Assembly: GCA_012271165.1 (NCBI GenBank)
Contig: JAAXGX010000069.1
Coordinates: 26,915 to 84,711 of the forward strand
Reading direction: 5' to 3'
DNA: 57,797 nt
Origin: Vicinamibacteraceae bacterium
Lineage (GTDB): Bacteria > Acidobacteriota > Vicinamibacteria > Vicinamibacterales > UBA8438
Shown here: piece by piece, positions 33,578-43,769 of the stretch
How positions within the stretch are numbered: position 1 is the first letter of the stretch
Layout of the letters: each line of letters opens with the position of its first letter
Notes under the pieces: model-generated
Seen by the model: only the letters and a program-made list of their open reading frames with translations
The model's database searches: none
Told to the model about the DNA's origin: nothing
Position numbers and translations under genes: made by a program

Positions 33578-36500
33578 ATGCCACGACGGTCGCTGGCGGC
33601 GTTCGGCGGTGTCGTCCTCTTCCTCCTTCTCATCGCCACGACACCGGCAGCCGCGCAGGGCATCGCCGGGCAGGTGTCGGATGCCACCGGGGGCGTGCTC
33701 CCCGGCGTGACCGTCGAGGCCGCCAGCCCGGCGCTGATCGAGGGCTCCCGGACCGTATTCACCGACGGCGGGGGACTGTACAACATCATCGATCTGCGGC
33801 CGGGCGAGTACACCGTCACCTTCACCCTGCCCGGCTTCACGACCATCATCCGCGAGGGGATCACGCTGAACGCCGGCTTCACGGCGACCGTCGACGTCGA
33901 GCTATCGGTGGGCGGCGTGGAGGAAACCGTCACCGTGACCGGCGCGAGCCCCGTGGTCGACGTGCAGAACGTCGTGCAGCAGGAGGTGCTCACGGCCGAG
34001 ACCCTCGACACGCTGCCGATCGCCAAGTCGCTGGCGAGCTTCGTGGCGGTCGTGCCGGGGCTCAAGGTGGGCGTGACCTACGCCAACGCCGACGTCGGAG
34101 GGACGACCGGCGACCGGCCGATCGGCACCTCCATCCACGGCAGCCGTGCCGCCGACCAGCACGTCTACTACAACGGCCAGCGCACCAACAACATCAATGC
34201 GAGCGCCGCGTCGACCGGCGGGGGCGGCGCACAGTCAATCTACTTCAATCCGGCGGCCATCGCGGAGATCAGCCTGGAGACCGGCCAGCAGTCGATCACC
34301 AACGACAGCGGCGGCGTGCTGATCAACGTGATTCCGAAGGAAGGCGGAAACACGCTCTCCGGCACCCTCCTGTTCAACGGCACCAACGGCGACCTGCAGG
34401 CCGACAACCTGACGGACGAGCTGCGCGGGGCCGGCGTCAACCCGCCCCGCATCAAGAACATCTTCGACGTCAACGGCGGCATCGGCGGCCCGATCGTGCG
34501 CGACCGGATCTGGTTCCACGGCGCCTACCGCCGCTGGGGTACCGAGTCGTACCAGCCCACGCGGTTCTTCTACGACAACCCGGTCGGCTGGCCGTCGCTG
34601 CCGGTCGCCGGCAGCGCGGCGGCGCGCTACGGGCTGCACGGCAACTACAACCCGAACGCGGTCCGCGACGCGACGACGCAGGCGTACGACCAGAACCTGT
34701 CGTGGGACCTGAACGGCATCGTCACGATGCAGGTCAGCGACAACAACAAGATCTCCGTCGCGGGGACGCGGCAGCGCCGTTGCCTCTGCTACTTCGGCAT
34801 CGACTTCCGCAACGCCTCCCCCGAGGCGACCTGGCTGGCCCGCGACCGGAGCCACTACTGGCAGGCCAAGTGGACCTACACGGCGTCGAGCCGGCTGCTG
34901 GTCCAGGCCGGGACGTCGTCGAACAAGATGAACTGGAACAGCGGGCCGAATCCGATCGCGTCCGATGACATCGTCTCGGTCCTGGACACCGACACCGGCT
35001 TCCGCACGCGCGCGACGGACCGCTACAACGGCCGGGACCAGGCGAAGGGGTACAACTCGAGCACCTACCATTCGAACGTCGCCGTCAGCTACGTCACCGG
35101 CTCGCACACGCTCATGGTGGGCGGCAGCTACCTGCACGGGCGTCCCACCACCGACTGGGAGTCGAACCGCGGGCTCAACTACGAGTTCTCGCCCGACGCC
35201 GCCGGCGCCCTCGCGCCGTCGGCGGTCATCATGCGGGCGACGCCGCAGAGCCTGCTGAACCGGGTGAACGAGATCGCGCTGTACGCCAGCGACCAGTGGA
35301 CCATCGATCGGCTGACCCTCAACCTGGGCATCCGCTACACCCACTTCGACGGCTTCGTGCCGGACGTATCGCTTCCGGCCGGTGCGTTCGTCCCCCAGCG
35401 CAACTACCAGCGGGTGGACGACATCGTCTCGTGGCACGACCTGACGCCGCGCGTCGGCTTCGCCTACGACCTGTTCGGCACTGGCCGGACGGCGCTCAAG
35501 GCCACCTTCGCCCGCTATCTGATAGGCCACGCCGGCGACGTGATCAACCGCGAGAACCCGCAGGTGTTCGTTGCGGAGAACGCGCGGCGGACCTGGAACG
35601 ACCTGAACGGCAACTTCGAGCCGGACTGCGTGCTGCACGCCAAGGGAACGTTCGGCGGCGTCGCCGGCATTCCGGGCGCCAACGGGGAGTGCGGCGCGAT
35701 ATCGAACGTGCAGTTCGGCGACTTTCGCGGGCGTTCGACGTTTCAGGACGAAGCGACGCTCTTCGGCTGGCACAAGCGGGACGACAACTGGGAGATCACG
35801 GCCGGCGTCCAGCACGAGCTGGCGCCCGGCGTCGCGCTCGACGTGATCTACTTCCGCCGCTGGTACGGCAACTTTCTGACGCTCGACAACCGGGCGGTCA
35901 CCAACGCCGGCTACGACGAGTACTGCCTCACGGGGCCGCTGGACTCGCGCCTGCCGGGCGGCGGCGGGGAGGTGATCTGCGGCCTGTACGACATCCAGCC
36001 GGCCTTCTTCGGCCTGGTGGACAACCTCAACACGTTCGCGAGCAACTTCGGCGAGCACACCGAGGTCTACAACGGCCTGGACGTCACCGTCAACGCGCGG
36101 CTGGCGGACGGCGCGTTCATCGCCGGCGGCGTCAACATCGGCCGCACCGCGACGAACGACTGCGCCGTACGGCCCGACAGCCCGGAGGCGCGCTTCTGCG
36201 CGGTGACGCCGCCGTTCCTCACCGACCTGAAGCTCTCGGCGGCGTACCCGCTGCCGTGGTGGGACATCGAGTTCAGCGCGACGATCCAGAACTCGCCGGG
36301 ATCGGAGATCGGCGCCAACTGGACGACGCTGCCCGTGGCGGCCAGCGCCGTTTGGGCGAGCGGCGGGCAGGCCACGAGCATGCCGTTCCGGACGTTCGCG
36401 GCCGGCACAGGGGCGCGGGTCACCGTGCCCCTGATCGAGCCGGGGACGCTCTATGGCGACCGGCTGAACCAGGTCGACTTCCGCGTGTCGAAATCGATCC

Positions 36501-36661
36501 GCATGGATCGCTACAACCTGAAGGTGATCATGGACCTCTACAACCTGTTCAACCTGAATCCGACAATCACCTTCAACAACACGTACGGCTCGCGCTGGCA
36601 GAACCCGTTCACCATTCTGCCCGGCCGCTTCGCGAAGTTCGGCCTGCAGCTCGACTTCTGA
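33578..36661 (+). CDS. TonB-dependent receptor with N-terminal carboxypeptidase-regulatory-like domain (Oar-like)
   Basis: Signal peptide; GIAGQVSDATGGVLPGVTVEAASPALIEGSRTVFTDGGGLYNIIDLRPGEYTVTFTLPGF; ETVTVTGASPVVDVQN plug region; C-terminal YNLFNLNPTITFNNTYGSRWQNPFTILPGRFAKFGLQLDF. Confidence 0.93.
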   Translation: MPRRSLAAFGGVVLFLLLIATTPAAAQGIAGQVSDATGGVLPGVTVEAASPALIEGSRTVFTDGGGLYNIIDLRPGEYTVTFTLPGFTTIIREGITLNAGFTATVDVELSVGGVEETVTVTGASPVVDVQNVVQQEVLTAETLDTLPIAKSLASFVAVVPGLKVGVTYANADVGGTTGDRPIGTSIHGSRAADQHVYYNGQRTNNINASAASTGGGGAQSIYFNPAAIAEISLETGQQSITNDSGGVLINVIPKEGGNTLSGTLLFNGTNGDLQADNLTDELRGAGVNPPRIKNIFDVNGGIGGPIVRDRIWFHGAYRRWGTESYQPTRFFYDNPVGWPSLPVAGSAAARYGLHGNYNPNAVRDATTQAYDQNLSWDLNGIVTMQVSDNNKISVAGTRQRRCLCYFGIDFRNASPEATWLARDRSHYWQAKWTYTASSRLLVQAGTSSNKMNWNSGPNPIASDDIVSVLDTDTGFRTRATDRYNGRDQAKGYNSSTYHSNVAVSYVTGSHTLMVGGSYLHGRPTTDWESNRGLNYEFSPDAAGALAPSAVIMRATPQSLLNRVNEIALYASDQWTIDRLTLNLGIRYTHFDGFVPDVSLPAGAFVPQRNYQRVDDIVSWHDLTPRVGFAYDLFGTGRTALKATFARYLIGHAGDVINRENPQVFVAENARRTWNDLNGNFEPDCVLHAKGTFGGVAGIPGANGECGAISNVQFGDFRGRSTFQDEATLFGWHKRDDNWEITAGVQHELAPGVALDVIYFRRWYGNFLTLDNRAVTNAGYDEYCLTGPLDSRLPGGGGEVICGLYDIQPAFFGLVDNLNTFASNFGEHTEVYNGLDVTVNARLADGAFIAGGVNIGRTATNDCAVRPDSPEARFCAVTPPFLTDLKLSAAYPLPWWDIEFSATIQNSPGSEIGANWTTLPVAASAVWASGGQATSMPFRTFAAGTGARVTVPLIEPGTLYGDRLNQVDFRVSKSIRMDRYNLKVIMDLYNLFNLNPTITFNNTYGSRWQNPFTILPGRFAKFGLQLDF

Positions 36662-36694
36662 CGGCCGCGGTCGTGCACGCGGGGCGGCAGGGAC

Positions 36695-36700
36695 TATCAT
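36695..36700 (+). promoter_or_regulatory. Candidate -10 element (TATCAT) 7 nt before a start codon
   Basis: TATCAT TTCGAGC ATG; 5/6 match to TATAAT; placement implies a leaderless or near-leaderless transcript. Confidence 0.35.
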
Positions 36701-36707
36701 TTCGAGC

Positions 36708-38039
36708 ATGCGACCGATAGCAGTGTTCGTGTGTCTGGCGTCTGTGCTGGGCGGCGGCGTCGGGCTGCACGCCGAGGACTGGCCCCAGTGGCGGGGCGCC
36801 GACCGGCGGGGGCTCTGGACCGAGACCGGCATCGTGGAGACGTTTCCGCGGGCCGGCCTGCAGGTGGACTGGCGCGTGCCGATCCACGAGGGCTACGCCG
36901 GACCGGCCGTGGCCGACGGCCGGGTGTTCGTCACCGACGCCCGCCACCTCGGGGTCTTCGACGTCGTCGAGCGTATCGTCTGCGTCGACGAGCTGAGCGG
37001 CGAGGTCCTCTGGACCTACGAGTGGGAGGCGAGCTACACGGCGCTCTCGACGACCTGGGCGACCGGGCCGCGCGCCACGCCGACCGTGGACGGCGACCGC
37101 GTGTACGCCCTCGGGGCCACCGGGATGCTGCACGCGCTGAACGTCGAGACCGGCGAGCTGCTGTGGACGCGGAGCTACGTCGACGAGTACGACACGGAGA
37201 TACCGACCTGGGGCCTGGCCGGTGCGCCGCTGGTCGACGGCGACCTCCTTATCGCCCTGGTGGGCGGGCAGCCCGACGCCAAGGTGGTGGCGTTCGACAA
37301 GCTGACCGGCGAGGAGGTCTGGCGGGCGCTGTCGTCTGACTCCGAGCCCGGCTACTCCGCGCCCATCATCATCGACGCGGGGGGCACGCGGCAGCTCATC
37401 ATCTGGCATCCGGAGGCGGTCGCCTCCCTGGATCCCGAGACCGGCGAGGTCCACTGGGAGCAGCCCGTCCGGGCCGGCGCCGGGATGAGCGTGGCGACGC
37501 CCGTCCACAGCGGCCGGCAACTGTTCGTCTCGTCGTTCTACAACGGGTCGCTCATGCTGGGTCTCAGCGCCGACCGGCCCGACGCGAGCGTGTCGTGGCG
37601 GAGCAACAGCGAGAGCGAGATCCTGACCGAGGCCCTGCACGCCGTCGTCAACACACCCGTCGTGCGCGACGGCTACGTCTACGGCATCTGCAGCTACGGC
37701 CAGCTCCGCGCGCTCGACGCCGCGACCGGCGAGCGCCTCTGGGAGACGCAGGCGGTGACCCGTGAGCGCGCCCGGTGGGCCTCCGGCTTCATCGTGCAGC
37801 ACGGCGACCGCTTCTTCATCAACAACGATCGCGGCGAGCTGATCATCGCCCACCTCACCCCCGAGGGCTACGACGAGGTGAGCCGGACGCAGCTCATCGA
37901 GCCCACGACGCGGCCGGGCAACCGCCGCGAGCTGCGCAACGTGAACTGGTCGCATCCTGCGTACGCCAACCGGCACATCCACGCGCGCAGCGACAGGGAG
38001 CTGCTGCGGGCGTCACTGGCCGCGGCGGACTACGAGTAA
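36708..38039 (+). CDS. PQQ-binding-like (PQQ-like) beta-propeller protein
   Basis: Signal peptide; EDWPQWRGADRRGLWTETGIVETFP; repeated blades (NVETGELLWTRSY, DKLTGEEVWRAL, DPETGEVHWEQPV, DAATGERLWETQAV). Confidence 0.92.
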   Translation: MRPIAVFVCLASVLGGGVGLHAEDWPQWRGADRRGLWTETGIVETFPRAGLQVDWRVPIHEGYAGPAVADGRVFVTDARHLGVFDVVERIVCVDELSGEVLWTYEWEASYTALSTTWATGPRATPTVDGDRVYALGATGMLHALNVETGELLWTRSYVDEYDTEIPTWGLAGAPLVDGDLLIALVGGQPDAKVVAFDKLTGEEVWRALSSDSEPGYSAPIIIDAGGTRQLIIWHPEAVASLDPETGEVHWEQPVRAGAGMSVATPVHSGRQLFVSSFYNGSLMLGLSADRPDASVSWRSNSESEILTEALHAVVNTPVVRDGYVYGICSYGQLRALDAATGERLWETQAVTRERARWASGFIVQHGDRFFINNDRGELIIAHLTPEGYDEVSRTQLIEPTTRPGNRRELRNVNWSHPAYANRHIHARSDRELLRASLAAADYE

Positions 38040-38167
38040 CGCCCGCCGCGACCGTTCTATCGTCGTCGTCGCCGCGCCGGATTGCAGTCGTCGGAGGCTG
38101 GCTTTTCCGCGACGGTCGCGTGCGGTGTCCCGCCTCCCGGTCGCTCCAGCATGACAAGGAGGCGCCC

Positions 38168-41100
38168 ATGCACGCGCTCTGCAGACATCCGTTCGTGGCC
38201 TTCGTGGCTGCGGCCTCTCTCCTGATCGGTTCCGGGGCGGCCCACGCCCAGCAGATCGGCGGGACGGTGACCGACGCCACCGGGGGCGTGCTCCCAGGCG
38301 TGACGGTGGACGCGCGCAGCCCGTCGATCATCGAGGGCGTGCGAACCGCGGTCACGGACGGGAGCGGGCAGTACCTCATCGTGGCCCTCGAACCCGGCAC
38401 GTACGCCATCACCTACAGCCTGCCGGGCTTCGGCACCCTGATCCGGGAGGGCATCGAGCTGAGCACCGGCTTCACCGCCAACGTCGACGTGCAGTTGTCG
38501 GTCGGCGACATCGCGGAGACCGTCACCGTGTCGGGCGCGAGCCCGGTGGTCGACATCCAGAACGTCGAGCAGCGGCAGGTGATGGACCGCGAGATCATCG
38601 ACAGCATCCCGACCGGCAAGGGGCTGATCAACTACGGCCTCCTCATTCCGGGGATGGTGGGCGCCGAGTCGTACGGCACGGCCCTCGCGCAGGACTCGGG
38701 CGGGCTGACCGCGCAGACCTCGCAGCGGATGTCGATCCACGGCGGCGAGCGGGAGGACCAGGTCATCACCATCAACGGGATGGACGTGGCGAACCCGTTC
38801 ACGCAGGGGGCCAACCTGTCGTACTTCCCGGATACGAACTTCGAGGAGATCGCCTTCAACTACTCGGCGAACTCGGCCGAGATCGAGACCGGCGGCGTCA
38901 ACATCGACATGATTCCGCGGGAGGGCGCGAACCAGTTCGGCGGGTCGATCTTCACGACGTTCAGCGGCCCCGCCCTGCATGCGGACAACCTCGACGAGGA
39001 TCTCATTGCAGGAGGGCTCACCTCCCCCACGCTCGTCGACAAGAACTACACGATTGCCCCCTCGTTCGGCGGGCCGATTATCGAGGACAGGCTCTGGTTC
39101 TTCGTGACCCACAGCTCCAACATCGCCTTCCTGCAGACGGCCGGCGTCTTCCACCCGACGCAGGCGTTCCAGGATCTCCCGACGAGGGAGCTGGCCGGGG
39201 TCTTCACGTTCATGCCCGACGAGAGCCGGCCCGGGGTCGATGCGACGACCGCCCGCGAGCAGTCGCTCAACGTCACCTGGCAGGCGACGCCGAAGGACAA
39301 GATCAAGGCCTACTGGACGAACAGCAATGTCGACGCGCCCCACTCGCTGCAGGGCCAGACGCTGGGGTCGATCTTCCTGACGCCCGAAGCCGCCCTGAAG
39401 CGCTACGTCAGGTCGAACGGCTACCAGATCAACTGGACGCGTCCCCACACCAACCGGCTGCTGTTCGAGTTCGGCATGTCTCACGAGCCGATCAAGTTCC
39501 GGCTCGACCGGGCGCCCGGCGCCCGTACCGACGTCCCGGGCGTGCTCGAGGTCGCCCCGGTGACGGCGTTCCGGAACATGGCGGGCTGGCTGAGCGGGCC
39601 GCACTTCCGCTACACGCCGAAGCGGGTCGACTACTACCGGGGGTCGGTGTCCTACGTCACCGGCAGCCACAACCTCAAGGTGGGCATCAGCGTCAACCCG
39701 CAGTGGACGCACACGCAACAGGTCAACGACGCCGACGGCATCTTCCACTGGAGCCACATCACCACGCTCCGGGGGCGCCCGTTCCGGGCCACGTACTGGG
39801 GGACGTCGAGCTCGACCGACGAGGCGAACAGCATCGGGATCTACGCCCAGGAGCAGTGGACCATCGACCGGCTGACCGTCAACGCCGGCCTCCGCTACGA
39901 CCACATCACCGCCAGCTACCCGGACCAGACCCGCCCCGCCAACCAATGGGTGCCGCAACCGTTCGAGATTTCCGGCCTGACGGCAGTGAGGTGGTCCGAC
40001 ATCCAGCCGCGGCTCGGGGCGGCGTACGACCTGCGCGGCGACGGGCGCACCGCGCTCAAGTTCTCCGTCAGCCGCTACGGCCGGCGCGACTCGACCGATT
40101 GGGCGCAGCGGATCAATCCGGCGCTCAGCAACCGCCGCATGGACCGGTCGTGGAGCGACTCGGGCTGCATCGCCACCGCCGCGCCGTTCAGGAACTGGGA
40201 CGGCACGCCGGCCGGCACGTGCATCGCCGGCGACGGCATCGTGCAGGGCGACCCGACCAACTTCGCGCCGAACGGCGAGTTGAGCAGTCCCAACCGCAAC
40301 CCGCTCTTCGGCCAGCCGGTGCGCTCGATCTTCTACGACGAGAGCTGGGACTCGGGCTGGGGCAACCGGTTCTCGAACTGGGAGTACGCGGCGAGCGTGC
40401 AGCAGGAGCTGGTGTCCGGCGTGTCGCTCGACGTCGGCTACTTCCGGCGCAACTGGGTGCACCACAGCGTGCTCGACGACACCAATCTCGTGCCGGAGGA
40501 CTTCAACACGCTGAGCGTGACGGTCCCTGAAGGGGTCGGGCTGCCGAACGGCGGCCAGGTGCTCACCTTCTACGATCTGAAGCCGGAGTCCGCGGCCAAG
40601 CCGCAGAACGAGCTGCGGCTCAGCTCCGAGGCGTTCGGCGGCGAGCGGGAATCGTGGCAGGGGTTCGACTTCACGGTCGACGCCCGCGCCGGCGACGTGC
40701 TGCTGCAGGGCGGCCTGAGCACCGGGCGCCACGCGTACGACTTCTGCGACATCGTGAGGCGGCTGCCCGAGTCGGCCGCGGCGCGGAGCCGGGGTTCGGT
40801 GGCGGCCATCCCGCAGCGCGCCCCGGAGGGGGACACGGTACCGCTCGAGTTCTGCAGCCGGACCGAGAACTGGCTGTCGTACGTCAAGTTTCTCGGGTCG
40901 TACACCTTCCCGGGCGACGTGCAGTTCGCGGCGACGCTGCAGAACCAGCCCGGGCCGGAGCGCCAGGCGAACGTCCAGTTCGCCCAGAGCGCGGTCTCGG
41001 GAGGGCAGCTCGTCCTGACGCCGAGCCGGGTGGAGCTGAACGTGGTCGAGCCGGGATCGTGGTACGGCGACCGGTACAACCAGCTCGACATCCGCGTGAC

Positions 41101-41293
41101 GAAGATCTTCACGCTGGCCAACTTCGGGCAGTTCCGCGCGATGTTCGACCTCTACAACCTGTTCAACGCCAACACGATCACGATCGAGAACGTCGGCTTC
41201 GGCGCGTCAACCGGCGCCGGCGCGGGGTGGCTGTCGCCCCGCTCGTTCATGCCGGGCCGGCTCGCGAAGTTCGCGTTTCAGCTCGACTTCTGA
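38168..41293 (+). CDS. TonB-dependent receptor with N-terminal carboxypeptidase-regulatory-like domain (Oar-like)
   Basis: Signal peptide MHALCRHPFVAFVAAASLLIGSGAAHAQ; IGGTVTDATGGVLPGVTVDARSPSIIEGVRTAVTDGSGQYLIVALEPGTYAITYSLPGF; barrel C-terminus FMPGRLAKFAFQLDF. Confidence 0.93.
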   Translation: MHALCRHPFVAFVAAASLLIGSGAAHAQQIGGTVTDATGGVLPGVTVDARSPSIIEGVRTAVTDGSGQYLIVALEPGTYAITYSLPGFGTLIREGIELSTGFTANVDVQLSVGDIAETVTVSGASPVVDIQNVEQRQVMDREIIDSIPTGKGLINYGLLIPGMVGAESYGTALAQDSGGLTAQTSQRMSIHGGEREDQVITINGMDVANPFTQGANLSYFPDTNFEEIAFNYSANSAEIETGGVNIDMIPREGANQFGGSIFTTFSGPALHADNLDEDLIAGGLTSPTLVDKNYTIAPSFGGPIIEDRLWFFVTHSSNIAFLQTAGVFHPTQAFQDLPTRELAGVFTFMPDESRPGVDATTAREQSLNVTWQATPKDKIKAYWTNSNVDAPHSLQGQTLGSIFLTPEAALKRYVRSNGYQINWTRPHTNRLLFEFGMSHEPIKFRLDRAPGARTDVPGVLEVAPVTAFRNMAGWLSGPHFRYTPKRVDYYRGSVSYVTGSHNLKVGISVNPQWTHTQQVNDADGIFHWSHITTLRGRPFRATYWGTSSSTDEANSIGIYAQEQWTIDRLTVNAGLRYDHITASYPDQTRPANQWVPQPFEISGLTAVRWSDIQPRLGAAYDLRGDGRTALKFSVSRYGRRDSTDWAQRINPALSNRRMDRSWSDSGCIATAAPFRNWDGTPAGTCIAGDGIVQGDPTNFAPNGELSSPNRNPLFGQPVRSIFYDESWDSGWGNRFSNWEYAASVQQELVSGVSLDVGYFRRNWVHHSVLDDTNLVPEDFNTLSVTVPEGVGLPNGGQVLTFYDLKPESAAKPQNELRLSSEAFGGERESWQGFDFTVDARAGDVLLQGGLSTGRHAYDFCDIVRRLPESAAARSRGSVAAIPQRAPEGDTVPLEFCSRTENWLSYVKFLGSYTFPGDVQFAATLQNQPGPERQANVQFAQSAVSGGQLVLTPSRVELNVVEPGSWYGDRYNQLDIRVTKIFTLANFGQFRAMFDLYNLFNANTITIENVGFGASTGAGAGWLSPRSFMPGRLAKFAFQLDF

Positions 41294-41367
41294 TCCGGAT
41301 TCATGGTCCAGATGTTGTATCCTGCGGCTATCGCTTCGTGCTTTCGAGACTGATGAGGGAGGGTGCC

Positions 41368-42726
41368 ATGAACATGGCCACCGGGATGCTCGCGGCGGGT
41401 GGCGGTCGGCGGGTCGGATCGATGTCGTCTCGCGCGCTCGGGCTGTCGGTTCTGGCGGCGCTGGTGGCTGCGCCCGCCATCGCGGCTGGGCAGACGGCCG
41501 GCGACGAGGTGACCTTCACCCGGGACGTGGCGCCGATCTTCCAGCGCGCGTGCCAGACGTGCCACCGCCCGGGGGCCATCGCGCCGATGTCGCTCATCAC
41601 CTACGAGGACTCGCGGCCGTGGGCGCGGTCGATCCGCGACCGGGTGGTCACCCGCAAGATGCCGCCCTGGTTCATCGACAAGACGGTGGGCGTGCAGGAG
41701 TTCAAGGACGACCGCTCGCTGACCGACGCGGAGATCGCCACGATCGCCGCGTGGGTCGACGGCGGGGCGCGGCGCGGCAACCCGGCCGACATGCCGCCGC
41801 CGCTGACGCTGCCCGCCACGCTCTCGCGCTGGACGATGGAGGACGAGATGGGGCGCGAGCCCGATCTGGTCGTGCCGATCCCCGAGCCCTTCTTCATGCC
41901 GGCCGACAGCCCGAACTGGTGGGTCGAGATGGTGACCGACCCCGGGGTGGACGAGGACCGCTGGATCAAGGCGTACGAGACCAAGCCCTCGGTGGAGGGC
42001 TACCCGGTCGTGCACCACGCCGTGACCTACCTGTTCCATCCGGGCGAGGTGGACGAGTCGCCGGAGCTCCTCAGCGAGTATGCCCTCGGCAAGACGGGCG
42101 ACATCCATCCGGACGGGACCGCCCGGCTGTTCGAGGCCGGCTCGCAGTTGCGCTGGAGCATGCACTACTCGGCCCACCCGAACGGCGAGGACGCCTACGA
42201 CCGGACCGCCATCGCGTTCTGGTTCTACCCGCGGGGCTACGAGCCCGAGCAGCAGGTGACGTGGACGTCCGTGGCCGGCCTGCACGACCTGGACTTCCCG
42301 CCCGGGGAGAACAACATCCGGCACGACGGCTACTACTTCCTGAAGTCGAACATCAAGCTGACGGTCTACCAGCCGCACCTGCACAACCTGGGCAAGCGGC
42401 AGTGCCTCGAGGCGGTCTACCAGGACGGCCGGGTGCAGCCGCTGAGCTGCGCCGACTGGGACTTCGGCTGGCACATCGCCTACAACTACGCCGACCACGC
42501 CGCGCCGCTGCTGCCGAAGGGGACGATGCTCCACGTGACGAGCTGGCACGACAACTCGCAGGCCAACAAGTGGGCCTCCGACCCGCGCAACTGGGTGGGG
42601 TGGGGCAACCGCTCGACCGACGACATGGCCCTGGCCCACATGAACTGGTACGAGCTGACCGACGAGGAGTACGAGGCGGAGCTCGAGAAGCGCCTCGCGG
42701 CCCGGATCACGAACGACGACAACTAG
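41368..42726 (+). CDS. c-type cytochrome fused to PHM-like copper type II monooxygenase domain (copy 4)
   Basis: TRDVAPIFQRACQTCHRPGAIAPMSLITYEDSRPWARSIRDR; VVHHAVTYL, MHYSAHPNGED, YQPHLHNLG, FGWHIAYNYADHAAPLLPKG, TSWHDN. ATG at 41353 also possible. Confidence 0.86.
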   Translation: MNMATGMLAAGGGRRVGSMSSRALGLSVLAALVAAPAIAAGQTAGDEVTFTRDVAPIFQRACQTCHRPGAIAPMSLITYEDSRPWARSIRDRVVTRKMPPWFIDKTVGVQEFKDDRSLTDAEIATIAAWVDGGARRGNPADMPPPLTLPATLSRWTMEDEMGREPDLVVPIPEPFFMPADSPNWWVEMVTDPGVDEDRWIKAYETKPSVEGYPVVHHAVTYLFHPGEVDESPELLSEYALGKTGDIHPDGTARLFEAGSQLRWSMHYSAHPNGEDAYDRTAIAFWFYPRGYEPEQQVTWTSVAGLHDLDFPPGENNIRHDGYYFLKSNIKLTVYQPHLHNLGKRQCLEAVYQDGRVQPLSCADWDFGWHIAYNYADHAAPLLPKGTMLHVTSWHDNSQANKWASDPRNWVGWGNRSTDDMALAHMNWYELTDEEYEAELEKRLAARITNDDN

Positions 42727-42751
42727 ACGGCTACGGCGGGGAGGGGCGACC

Positions 42752-43693
42752 ATGAGTGCCCGCAGTCGGACGGTGTGGCGTACGGCGGCCGCGGCGGCGC
42801 TGCTGCTCGGACTGGCCCTCGGTGCGGGCGGCCTCGGCACGGCGCAGACCCTCCACCGTTCGGGGCAGTCGGTGCAGCCCGTCTACGAGGGCTGGAGCCC
42901 GAATCCGGATGGCACCTACACCATGTGGTTCGGTTACATGAACCGCAACTACGAGGAGGAGCCGCACATCCCGGTCGGCCCCGCCAACTACCTCGACTCC
43001 GGCCCCGAGGACCGGGGCCAGCCGACCTTCTTCTATCCGCGGCGCCAGTTCTTCGTGTTCGGCGTCGAGGTGCCGGCCGACTGGGGCCAGGACCGGGACC
43101 TGGTGTGGACGGTGACCGCGCACGGCCAGGCCCGCACCGCGATCGGCTCGCTGTGGGCCACCTGGGTGGTCGACGAGGGCGTGTGGCGGGCCAACCGCGG
43201 CTCCGATCTGCGCGGCCGGTACGCCGGCGAGGAGCTGACCAACCAGCCGCCGGCGGCCAGCATCGTGGGCAGCACCTCGATCTCGGCGACGGTGGGCGAG
43301 CCGGTCTCCGTCACGGTTGCCGTGGCCGACGACGGCCAGCCCGGGCCGCGCGAGATCCCGCGCCGCCCGCGTCCGCCCGTCGACCCGCTGCCGAACGACC
43401 TGCCGATCATCGGCGGGCCGCGCGGCGGCGGGGGCGGCGGAGCGGTGGATCAGAACCGGGTGAGTCCGCTCGACGCGTACGACACCGGCCTGGCGGTCAC
43501 CTGGGTCGTGCACCGCGGCCCGGCCGACGTGGCCTTCGACCCGCGGGTCACGCCGCTGCCCCGCGAGGGCGGCCAAGTGACGGCCGCCGCGCGCTTCTCC
43601 GCGCCGGGGGAGTACGTCATCCGCGCCGCCGCCGACGACAGCAGCTACCTGACGCCCGCCGACATCACCGTCCGCGTCGCGGCGGCGGAGTAG
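42752..43693 (+). CDS. Secreted Ig-like protein of unknown function (partner family A, copy 3)
   Basis: Signal peptide; RSGQSVQPVYEGWSPNPDGTYTMWFGYMNRNYEEEPHIPVGPANYLDSGPEDRGQPTFFYPRRQFFVFGVEVPADWGQDRDLVWTVTAHG. Confidence 0.82.
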   Translation: MSARSRTVWRTAAAAALLLGLALGAGGLGTAQTLHRSGQSVQPVYEGWSPNPDGTYTMWFGYMNRNYEEEPHIPVGPANYLDSGPEDRGQPTFFYPRRQFFVFGVEVPADWGQDRDLVWTVTAHGQARTAIGSLWATWVVDEGVWRANRGSDLRGRYAGEELTNQPPAASIVGSTSISATVGEPVSVTVAVADDGQPGPREIPRRPRPPVDPLPNDLPIIGGPRGGGGGGAVDQNRVSPLDAYDTGLAVTWVVHRGPADVAFDPRVTPLPREGGQVTAAARFSAPGEYVIRAAADDSSYLTPADITVRVAAAE

Positions 43694-43744
43694 CCGCGAC
43701 CGCCGTCCGCCCGCGGACGCCCTGTCGCCGCGGGCGCGCTGCCC

Positions 43745-43769
43745 TATAATGCGGGGCGGAATGCCCCGC
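43745..43769 (+). promoter_or_regulatory. Consensus -10 (TATAAT) abutting a perfect hairpin whose loop contains the start codon
   Basis: TATAAT 43745-43750; GCGGGGC 43751-43757 / GGAAT / GCCCCGC 43763-43769; ATG at 43761. Confidence 0.5.

Noticed and set aside
38047-38120. CGCGACCGT ... ACGGTCGCG inverted repeat before the second TonB receptor
   Set aside because: Only 9 bp with a 56-nt loop in GC-rich sequence; could easily be chance.
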